Shown here in pieces: positions 1-6,452 of a stretch of DNA of 8,381 nt. The notes under the pieces are model-generated. The model did not search any database and was not told where the DNA came from. It saw only the letters and a list, made by a program, of their open reading frames with translations. This DNA is from Bacteroidia bacterium (GTDB taxonomy: Bacteria > Planctomycetota > Phycisphaerae > Phycisphaerales > SM1A02), in NCBI GenBank assembly GCA_030054235.1, contig JASGCG010000053.1:1-8381 (forward strand). Reading direction: 5' to 3'. A program made the translations under genes and the position numbers. Within the stretch, counting starts at the first letter, position 1. Each line of letters opens with the position of its first letter.

Positions 1-370
1 CGGCGGCGCGCGCCTCGCCCATCACCTGCACGACGACACCCGCCGGGGCCTCGCGCTCGGCACTGATGACGACCGGCACCTCTTCGCGAGCGAGCGCCCG
101 TTGCACGATCGCGCCGACCGCGCTCACCGCGACCTTGCGGCCTTCGTGGAAGACGTTGCCGGCCTTGTCCACGACGAGCGCGACCGTGGGCTTGGGGCTG
201 TCGCCGCCGGCAGAGGGCGTCGGCCGCTCGACCTCGAGTCCGCGTTCGTCGACGAAGGTCGTCGTGACGATGAAGAAGATGAGCAGGATGAAGACGCAGT
301 CGAGCATCGAGCTCATGTCGATGCCCGGTTCGCCCGCATCATCACCGCCGCCGTCGGAGAAGCGTCCCAT
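1..370 (-). CDS. exbD: ExbD-family biopolymer transport protein (3' end cut by window edge)
   Basis: ExbD is a bitopic inner-membrane subunit of TonB motors that uses the proton gradient with ExbB to energise TonB. Translating from the ATG at 370 gives 123 open residues up to the window edge. A short acidic cytoplasmic N-terminus (about 1-22) is followed by one membrane segment (about 23-44) with the motif MLDCVFILLIFFIVTTTF. Asp24 sits where ExbD proteins keep their essential membrane aspartate (Asp25 in E. coli). The rest (about 45-123) is a periplasmic domain with the family pattern VVISAERE then VVQVMGEARAA. Family members are about 135-140 residues, so roughly 10-20 residues are missing. 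The start is one base after the exbB stop (TGA-C-ATG), which implies translational coupling, and a GGAG lies 10 bases upstream. The membrane motif resembles the ExbD2 form found with TtpC. Family assignment is firm; substrate is unknown. Confidence 0.93.
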   Translation of the reverse strand, partial: MGRFSDGGGDDAGEPGIDMSSMLDCVFILLIFFIVTTTFVDERGLEVERPTPSAGGDSPKPTVALVVDKAGNVFHEGRKVAVSAVGAIVQRALAREEVPVVISAEREAPAGVVVQVMGEARAA

Positions 371-371
371 G

Positions 372-1022
372 TCAGGCGAGCTCCGTCTGGGTCGGTCCCT
401 TGAGCGCTTCGGTGGCAGCCGACTGGACGTTGGCCAGGAAGTCGGTGCTCGCCTCGAGCCGCTGGGACATGAAGTAGTGGAAGAAGACGCCCGGCAGCGC
501 AACGGCCAGGCCAGCCTCGGTCGTGATCAGCGCTTCGGCGATCCCCTTGGCGATGGCGCCCATGGTCTGCTCGCCGCCCGTTCCCGAGGCGAGTGCATCG
601 AAGGTCGCGAGCATCCCGGTCACGGTGCCGAACAGCCCGAGCAGCGGCGCCGCGCTGACGCAGACCTTCATCACCCGCAACTGGCTCTCGAGGGGTTCCA
701 GTCGGCGCGAGGCGTACTCGTCGAAGAGCGGCTCGATGGCTGCGGCGTCGGCAGAGGTCGCCGCCGTGCGGGCGAGTGCCGGCAAGCCACCGTCCTCGAT
801 TGACTCGGGCGACTCGATCCATTCGCGAATCGTCGAAGCCCGACGCGGTCGCATGTCGCCGAAGGTCAGCGCCAGGAGCACGTTCACGCCCACGCCGCAC
901 ATGAGGATCGCCACGCCGGCGATGGCATACATCGACGGTCCGCCGGCCTGCCAGATCTCCAGCGTGCGCTGGAGGAGCTCGCTCGATGCGGAGGAGAGTC
1001 CTGCCTGTGCGGTGGCGTCCAT
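372..1022 (-). CDS. exbB: ExbB/TolQ/MotA-family proton channel subunit (short, ExbB2-like)
   Basis: This 216-residue inner-membrane protein should form the proton-conducting core of the TonB motor with ExbD. Three hydrophobic segments are visible at about 31-54, 120-144 and 164-187, with a cytoplasmic loop between the first two. The second carries AAPLLGLFGTVTGMLATF and the third AEALITTEAGLAVALPGVFF, the signature stretches of the MotA/TolQ/ExbB family. By eye, Thr133, Glu163 and Thr168 match E. coli ExbB Thr148, Glu176 and Thr181, so the channel residues are kept. There is no signal peptide and no long N-terminal extension, unlike the gene just upstream. The start follows the upstream stop by three bases (TGA-TCC-ATG) and the stop is one base from exbD. 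TolQ or MotA identity is less likely because of the neighbouring receptor, TtpC-like and ExbD genes. Confidence 0.92.
   Translation of the reverse strand: MDATAQAGLSSASSELLQRTLEIWQAGGPSMYAIAGVAILMCGVGVNVLLALTFGDMRPRRASTIREWIESPESIEDGGLPALARTAATSADAAAIEPLFDEYASRRLEPLESQLRVMKVCVSAAPLLGLFGTVTGMLATFDALASGTGGEQTMGAIAKGIAEALITTEAGLAVALPGVFFHYFMSQRLEASTDFLANVQSAATEALKGPTQTELA
381..384 (-). promoter_or_regulatory. Ribosome binding site of exbD
   Basis: GGAG on the minus strand lies inside the end of exbB, 10 bases before the exbD ATG. Together with the one-base gap between stop and start it supports this start and coupled translation. Confidence 0.45.
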
Positions 1023-1025
1023 GGA

Positions 1026-2453
1026 TCAGCTGCCCTGCGTTGCGCTGCGCTTGAGGAACTCGTTGATGAACGCCAGGCCCGAGGCTTCCATGCGGCTGGT
1101 GATCCCGCGGGCCTGTGCCGACAGGATCGCGTGCAGCAAGAGCGCCGGGATCGCCACGATCAGCCCGTACTCGGTCGTGATGAGGGCTTCCGAGATGCCG
1201 CCCGAGAGCGTCTTCACGTCGCCGGTGCCGTAGATCTCGATTGCCTTGAAGGTGTCCATGATGCCGGTCACGGTGCCGAGCAGCCCGAGCAGCGGCGCGG
1301 CGGCTGCGGAGATCGCGAGCAGCGGGAGCATCGAGTTCACGCGTGACTTGGTCTTCTGCATGACCTCGAACATCTGCTCCTCCATCACCTCGCGAGAGAG
1401 CGAGAGGCAGGATGCGCCGGCAGCCACCATGCGCCCGGTGGGCCCTGGCAGTTTGGCAGCGAGATCCTGCGCCTTGGCATCGTCGTGCTCCGCGATCGCC
1501 TTCAGCACAGCCTGGAATCGACGACGGCTCGGCGTGCGGATGAGAACCATGGTGAGCCACTTGATGAGGGTCACGATGGCCACGAGGATCGCTACGGCCA
1601 GGATGGGCCACATCACCGGACCGCCCTTGAGGAAGTGCTCGACGACGGTCTCCTCGCTCTGTGCGATCTTGTCGGCGGTGCCCATGGTCGGGTCGAAGGG
1701 GATCGAGCCGGAGGTGCCAGCGAACCAGTCCGTGGCGGCCTTCGCCGTGAGGGGGTCCTTGTACGGCGTCACGTTCGGTTCGAGCGAGCCGAGCTTCTGC
1801 TCGGCGATGCCGGTTACGCCCTGCCCGCCGAAGAAGGCAGCCGGACCGAGCACGAGGAACTTGCCCTGCACGACCTGGCCCGCGGGATCGACGGCCGTGC
1901 CATCGAAGCGGGCGCCGCCGAACGAGTCCTCGAGGCGGTCGATCGTGGCGGTGAGTGCGGCCAACTGCTTCTCGAATACGTCGCGCTTGCCGAGCGACGA
2001 GTTGTCGGCAGCGAGGCGCGCCTGCTCGAGCGGCCCACGCCAGCGCTGCAGCTCGGCGATGTGCATGCCGCTCTCGGCGTTGCGCAGGTACTCCAGCATC
2101 AGGTTCGAGAGGTAGTTCACCTCTTCCTGGCGCCCCTTGATCTCGTTGGAGAGGTTGGTCAGGTCAAGCGCACGGCTGTCGGCCACGCGCTGCACCTGCT
2201 GCAGCTTCTGGCGAGCTTCGATGAGTTGGTTCTCGAGTTCGCCGATGCGGCGCGTGAGCGGCACCTTCTCGGTGGCGACGCGCTCACGAAGGACGCTGAG
2301 TTCGTTCAGCGCAGCCGCGAGCTGGTTCTCGACCTGGCTGGCGGCGGTGCCGAACGTGGCCTTGGGAGCATCGGTGGCCTGCGGTGCCGGCGCAGCGGAT
2401 GACGCTGGCGACTGGAGCAGGGCGAGGGAGAGGATCGCGAGGATCGTGTTCAT
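1026..2453 (-). CDS. TtpC-like protein: periplasmic coiled coil fused to MotA/TolQ/ExbB proton channel domain
   Basis: The 475-residue product has two parts. Residues 1-20 form a hydrophobic segment ending SPASSAA that looks like a signal peptide, though its n-region lacks Lys or Arg. Residues about 36-178 are charged and heptad-like, so probably coiled coil, followed by a less regular region to about 270. The C-terminal part (about 272-475) is an ExbB-type domain with membrane segments near 277-302, 374-398 and 424-447. It contains AAPLLGLLGTVTGIMDTF and SEALITTEYGLIVAIPALLL; Thr394, Glu422 and Thr427 match ExbB channel positions by eye. A long periplasmic extension on an ExbB domain is the hallmark of TtpC, the extra motor component of Vibrio TonB2 systems, and the adjoining DUF3450-like, exbB and exbD genes fit that cluster. 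An in-frame stop only seven codons upstream, with no start between, fixes the N-terminus at this ATG or later. Confidence 0.88.
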   Translation of the reverse strand: MNTILAILSLALLQSPASSAAPAPQATDAPKATFGTAASQVENQLAAALNELSVLRERVATEKVPLTRRIGELENQLIEARQKLQQVQRVADSRALDLTNLSNEIKGRQEEVNYLSNLMLEYLRNAESGMHIAELQRWRGPLEQARLAADNSSLGKRDVFEKQLAALTATIDRLEDSFGGARFDGTAVDPAGQVVQGKFLVLGPAAFFGGQGVTGIAEQKLGSLEPNVTPYKDPLTAKAATDWFAGTSGSIPFDPTMGTADKIAQSEETVVEHFLKGGPVMWPILAVAILVAIVTLIKWLTMVLIRTPSRRRFQAVLKAIAEHDDAKAQDLAAKLPGPTGRMVAAGASCLSLSREVMEEQMFEVMQKTKSRVNSMLPLLAISAAAAPLLGLLGTVTGIMDTFKAIEIYGTGDVKTLSGGISEALITTEYGLIVAIPALLLHAILSAQARGITSRMEASGLAFINEFLKRSATQGS

Positions 2454-2471
2454 GGTCGTTCGTTCCGTGAT

Positions 2472-3416
2472 TCAGTTGGTCTTGACCGGGATCGGCACGA
2501 AGGCCGCGGGCTTCTGGTTGCGAAGGATGGCCACGATGCGCTCGATCGCCGGGCCGTTGTCGTTGCTTTCGGTCCAGGTCCAGCCTTCCGGCGCACCGCG
2601 GCCGATGCCGGCGATGCGCCCGCCCGCGCCGACGTAGTAGCCCTGCGCCAGCCCGAGGTAGACGGCGGTGACCTCGACGGAGGAACCATCGGCAAGCTTG
2701 CGGATCTCGCTCGACTGGGTGATTTCGCGGTTGAAGCGGTTGGCTTCGTTGATGATGCCAACGATGTTCTGGAAGCGCACCGCGAGCGAGAGGGTGGTCG
2801 CGGCGGAATCCTCGGGCAGTCGCTGCGTGAGCGGCTTGAGCTTCTCGGCCAGGGGTGTCGGGAAGCGCTTCACGAGTGCCTTGACCTTCGTCTCGAGCTG
2901 CGCGGCCATCGCGGCGAGCTGCGCCGAGGCATCCTTCAGCGTGCCCGCCTCCTGAGCCAGCGTGTCGCGCTTGCGGTCGGCCTCGGTGAGCGTGGCGTCG
3001 ACTTCCTTGGTGCGGTCGGCGAGCGTCTTGAGTTCGCGATCAAGGACGTCGATGCGCGAGTCGAGCAGGTCCTTGCCCAGCGCCCAGTCGCGGCGTTCGA
3101 CGCCGATCGTGCGGCGGGTCTCGACCCACTTCTCAAGCGCGTCGCGCGTGAGTTCGATGCGCTCGCGGACTTCAGCCTGGGTTGTGGGGGCCGGGTCGAT
3201 GGAGGGGGCCGCGGGAGCCGGCGCTGCCTGCGGGGCAGCGGGCTGCGGTGCGGGAGCTGCCGTGGTCGCAGGTGCAGCGTTGGTCGCGGGCGCCTGCGTT
3301 GCGGGTGCGGCCGTGGGCTGCGGAGCCGCGGTCGGCGCGGCATCCTGCGCGACCGCCGTGAGCGTGGCCGCGAGCGCGGCGATGGGGAGGAGCGTGCGGA
3401 TCGGGTGCATGGTCAT
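2472..3416 (-). CDS. DUF3450-like secreted coiled-coil protein of TonB2-type clusters
   Basis: The 314-residue product begins with a signal peptide (about 1-24, ending LTAVAQ). A linker of about 55 residues made almost only of Ala, Pro, Thr and Gln follows (25-79). A long charged helical stretch (about 80-185) is likely coiled coil, and a compact C-terminal region (about 186-314) holds VYLGLAQGYYVGAGG and APEGWTWTE. This order, and the position directly before a TtpC-like gene, match DUF3450 proteins, which sit beside ttpC-exbB-exbD-tonB in marine Gammaproteobacteria. Their biochemical role is not established to my knowledge. I infer a periplasmic structural partner of the TtpC coiled coil. 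The start lies six bases after the receptor stop. A second ATG at 3410 is better spaced from the GAGGA at 3420-3424 and is a real alternative. The Ala-Pro linker is unusual for the family as I know it. Confidence 0.8.
   Translation of the reverse strand: MTMHPIRTLLPIAALAATLTAVAQDAAPTAAPQPTAAPATQAPATNAAPATTAAPAPQPAAPQAAPAPAAPSIDPAPTTQAEVRERIELTRDALEKWVETRRTIGVERRDWALGKDLLDSRIDVLDRELKTLADRTKEVDATLTEADRKRDTLAQEAGTLKDASAQLAAMAAQLETKVKALVKRFPTPLAEKLKPLTQRLPEDSAATTLSLAVRFQNIVGIINEANRFNREITQSSEIRKLADGSSVEVTAVYLGLAQGYYVGAGGRIAGIGRGAPEGWTWTESNDNGPAIERIVAILRNQKPAAFVPIPVKTN
3180..3344 (-). repeat. Ala/Pro/Thr-rich low-complexity linker in the DUF3450-like gene
   Basis: About 55 codons encode almost only Ala, Pro, Thr and Gln between the signal peptide and the coiled coil. 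The DNA is a degenerate GC-rich repeat of Ala-Pro codons. It is probably a flexible or extended periplasmic spacer, and its length is likely to vary between relatives. Confidence 0.75.
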
Positions 3417-3419
3417 GGT

Positions 3420-3424
3420 TCCTC
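3420..3424 (-). promoter_or_regulatory. Ribosome binding site of the DUF3450-like gene
   Basis: GAGGA on the minus strand overlaps the receptor stop codon (TGAGGA). It is 3 bases from the ATG at 3416 and 9 bases from the ATG at 3410. The spacing favours the second start, which would shorten the signal peptide by two residues. Confidence 0.5.
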
Positions 3425-6400
3425 AGAAGTCGATGCGATAGGTCAGGCCCAGCGAGAAGTCGATGCCCGCCGAGTAGGTGGACTGCAGGGTGTCGTTGCC
3501 GTCGATGCGGTAGACGGTCTGGATGTCGGGGTTCGTCAGGTTCTTCGCAGCGAACGACAGCGTGAGGCCATCGATGATCCGCTGCTGGATGGAGATGTTG
3601 AGCGTCTCGAAGGGGATCTGGTAGATGTCGGGCGTGATGGCCGTGGGGGCGGATCCACCGCCGCCGTTCGTCGATGCGCCGCTGATCAGCGTGTCGCCCT
3701 TGTACGTCCAGAAGACGCCCAACTGCGTGCCCCACTCCTCGAACTCGTAGGTCACGTTGGCGTTGAGCAGGTACTCGGGCGTCTGGATCATGGGGCGCGA
3801 GCCCTGCGGTGATCCGAAGTCGATGAACTGCTGCTCAAGGTCATCCGGCAGTTCGGTCTCCGAGTTCAGGTACGTGGCGTTGGCCCCGGCGGCCAGGCCT
3901 TTCCAGGCCTCGCCGATGATCTGCTCCATGCCGACGCGCACTTCGCCCTCGAGGCCGAACAGCGTGGCGCTGTCGAAGTTCACGGGCGTGGTGTACTGGA
4001 AGCCCGTGCCGTAGCGACCGATGTACTCAATGTTGTCCGAGATGTCCTTGTAGAAGGCCGAGCCCGAGAGCAGCCACTTCTCGAAGGGCGTCCAGTCCAG
4101 GCGCACATCGTAGTTGTTGAGCGAGCTCATGCCCAGGTCTGGGTTGCCGATGAAGATCGGGCCGGCCGCATACTCCTGCTGCAGGATCGGCGTGAGCTCA
4201 CGGAACGTCTGCCGTGCCACGGTCTGCGCGAGTGAGGTGCGGAGGATGAGATCCTCCTCGATGTTCCAGTTCCAGCCGATCATCGGCAGGAGGTCATCCT
4301 GGTTGTAGTTCGTGTCGCCGCTGGTCGAGAGCACGCCACCGGTCTCAGGGTTCAGGATGAGCGCACTCGGCTCGCCGTAGAGCGTCGTGCCGATGAACGT
4401 CGTCTCGACACGGAAGCCGGTCACGATGTTCATCGTGTCGTTGATCGGCATGTCGACCATCGCATACCACGCCGTGATCAGCTGCGAGCCGTCGTAATCG
4501 ACGTCCGGGTACGGCGGGCCCGCGTAGACGGGATGATCCTCGTCGGGGAAGACCGCGCTCCAGGGGTCATCCCAGCCAGCCTGATATCCCTGGCCGAAGG
4601 TCGGCGAGGTCGGATCCAGGATGAAGCTGTTCTGGTCGAAGGTGCGGGCGACGTTGTCGTAGAAGCCGCCGAACTTGAGGTAGCCCTCGCGGTCGTTCCA
4701 CTGGCTGAAGGGAACCTTCAGGTTCAGCGCGGCCTGCGTGCTGTTCTCGTTGATGTACTTCTCGATGTGCTGCAGGTTGCCGAGCGAGAACGTCGCCGGT
4801 GGGTTGAGCGGCGTCCAGCCGCCGGTGGTGAAGATCGGTGGATCACCGATCGGCACGAGTGGCTGCCACGCGGCGTTGAACTGCACCTGATCCGGCTGGT
4901 TCAGCTGTGCATCGCTCACCGAGAAGCGCCAGTCGACCACCGGGGCTCCCCAGATCGCCGTCGGATCCTGACCCACGTCTTCGGTGCCGAGGAACGACAG
5001 CGTGTGCTCGCCGTTCAGGATGAACGTAGTGGTGGACGATTGCTGGTAGGTCAGCGTTTCGTTGCGCTGCCACGGCGCGAGGGGCTCCGGCAGCGGCGGG
5101 TCGAACGGATCGCCAGGGGTCCCCGGCGTCCAGCCCGGCGTGGTGTTGTCATTCGGATTCCAGCCCGGGAAGTAGTACTCGCGACCGCGCTGGTCAATGG
5201 CCAGCACGGCCTGGCTCTCCGAGAGCTGCGTGTACAGGAACTTCGCGCCGAGCTTGGTGTTCTCGGATTCGTAACCCACCGTGCCCAGGCCGCCCCACTG
5301 CACGACTTCGGTGCCCTGGGTGATGTCATAGAGCTGCGTGTACTCAAGGTCGGTCGGCAGAGGCACGGGTTCCAGCGGAGCCAGCGGTCCGCCGGGCGCG
5401 AGCTGCACCAGCGTGTTCTCCTGCCCGTTGTCGAAGTACGAGTAGTCCTGCTCGTAGAAGAAGCTGCCGAAGGCGCCGATCTTCGAGCCATCGCCCAGGT
5501 CGTACTTGCCGCCGCCGGAGAACGACATCTTGTACTCGAGCGGATTGTCGGTCGGCTCCGTGCCGACGGGCAGCGGCCAACTCTCACCCATCAGGCCATA
5601 GGGAATGGCCAGCGTGTCGTTGTTGCCCAGGAGATCCAGCCCACCACCCTTGTACGACAATCCCTTGCCGTAGGCCTGCGAGTTGAAGCCGGTCTGCACC
5701 TTGACCTGGAAGCTCGTTTCCTCGGGAATGTCGCGCAGTTCGATGTTGACGGCGCCGCCGGATGCATCGCCCTGCTGGTCCGGCGTGAAGGTCTTGCTGA
5801 CCTGGATCGACTGGATCACTGCCGAGGGAAACTGGTCGAGCTGAACCGCGCGCTTTTCGTCGTCGGCCGTCGGCAAGCGTACGCCATCGAGCTGCGCGCT
5901 CACGTAGCGCTCTGGCAGGCCGCGGACGACGGCGTACTTGCCATCCTGAATCGTGGCGCCGGGCACCAGCAGCAGTGCGGCCGCGGCATCACTCGCCCCC
6001 GAGCGATTGATGATGTCCACGCCCACGGTTTCGAGCAGCTGCGGCGACTGCAGGCGAAGCTCGAGGAGCTGTCCTTCGGAGCCGGCAAGGTCGAGTTCCT
6101 CGACGACGAACTCCTCCATCTCCTCGAACTCGCCGGCGAGACGGATGGTGACGTCCGTGAGCTGGCCCTCGCGCACGATGACATCGCCGCGGACCTGCCG
6201 CGCGTAGCCATCCTTCGAGAAGACGAGCGTATAGGTGCCGGCCGGAACGTCGGGGATCAGGAAGTTTCCGTTGTCGTTGCCGACGACGCGCTTGCGCAGG
6301 CCGACGACGTCGATGGTGGCCGCACCGAGCGGCGCATCGAAGTCGCGGTCGTACACGATGCCACGAATCGAGCCCACCTGTGCGGCCGCCGGCATCGCCG

Positions 6401-6452
6401 CGACACTGGCGACGATGGCAGCAAGAGGAAGGGTTCGGCCGAGCGTCACCAT
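3423..6452 (-). CDS. TonB-dependent outer-membrane receptor with N-terminal carboxypeptidase-regulatory-like domain
   Basis: From the ATG at 6452 this is a 1009-residue receptor that should import a bound substrate across the outer membrane using TonB. It has a signal peptide (about 1-24, cleavage after AAA), then a beta-sandwich domain of the CarboxypepD_reg-like type (about 28-107; IRGIVYD, GNFLIPDVPAGTYTLVFSKDGY). An acidic stretch with EEFVVEELDL (114-122 region) could be the TonB box. The plug spans roughly 130-255 and includes YAVVRGLPERY. The rest is a barrel, with AQTVARQTFRELTPI and a later NPDLG motif typical of large receptors, and it ends in Tyr-Arg-Ile-Asp-Phe, the terminal aromatic used for barrel assembly. 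I saw no cysteine in the whole protein. The ATG overlaps the lipoprotein stop (ATGGTGA); a GTG at 6476 would add eight residues with two Arg and cannot be excluded. The substrate is not recognisable. Confidence 0.93.
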   Translation of the reverse strand: MVTLGRTLPLAAIVASVAAMPAAAQVGSIRGIVYDRDFDAPLGAATIDVVGLRKRVVGNDNGNFLIPDVPAGTYTLVFSKDGYARQVRGDVIVREGQLTDVTIRLAGEFEEMEEFVVEELDLAGSEGQLLELRLQSPQLLETVGVDIINRSGASDAAAALLLVPGATIQDGKYAVVRGLPERYVSAQLDGVRLPTADDEKRAVQLDQFPSAVIQSIQVSKTFTPDQQGDASGGAVNIELRDIPEETSFQVKVQTGFNSQAYGKGLSYKGGGLDLLGNNDTLAIPYGLMGESWPLPVGTEPTDNPLEYKMSFSGGGKYDLGDGSKIGAFGSFFYEQDYSYFDNGQENTLVQLAPGGPLAPLEPVPLPTDLEYTQLYDITQGTEVVQWGGLGTVGYESENTKLGAKFLYTQLSESQAVLAIDQRGREYYFPGWNPNDNTTPGWTPGTPGDPFDPPLPEPLAPWQRNETLTYQQSSTTTFILNGEHTLSFLGTEDVGQDPTAIWGAPVVDWRFSVSDAQLNQPDQVQFNAAWQPLVPIGDPPIFTTGGWTPLNPPATFSLGNLQHIEKYINENSTQAALNLKVPFSQWNDREGYLKFGGFYDNVARTFDQNSFILDPTSPTFGQGYQAGWDDPWSAVFPDEDHPVYAGPPYPDVDYDGSQLITAWYAMVDMPINDTMNIVTGFRVETTFIGTTLYGEPSALILNPETGGVLSTSGDTNYNQDDLLPMIGWNWNIEEDLILRTSLAQTVARQTFRELTPILQQEYAAGPIFIGNPDLGMSSLNNYDVRLDWTPFEKWLLSGSAFYKDISDNIEYIGRYGTGFQYTTPVNFDSATLFGLEGEVRVGMEQIIGEAWKGLAAGANATYLNSETELPDDLEQQFIDFGSPQGSRPMIQTPEYLLNANVTYEFEEWGTQLGVFWTYKGDTLISGASTNGGGGSAPTAITPDIYQIPFETLNISIQQRIIDGLTLSFAAKNLTNPDIQTVYRIDGNDTLQSTYSAGIDFSLGLTYRIDF

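Noticed and set aside
313..1611. 432-codon minus-strand frame overlapping exbB and the TtpC-like gene
   Set aside because: It is an Arg/His/Gly/Ala-rich out-of-frame reading across two genes with clear ExbB signatures, and it runs through the exbD start.
372..2453. TolQ/TolR (Tol-Pal) or MotA flagellar motor identity
   Set aside because: No TolA, TolB, Pal or MotB is present. The receptor, the DUF3450-like gene and the periplasmic coiled-coil ExbB fusion point to a TonB2/TtpC motor.
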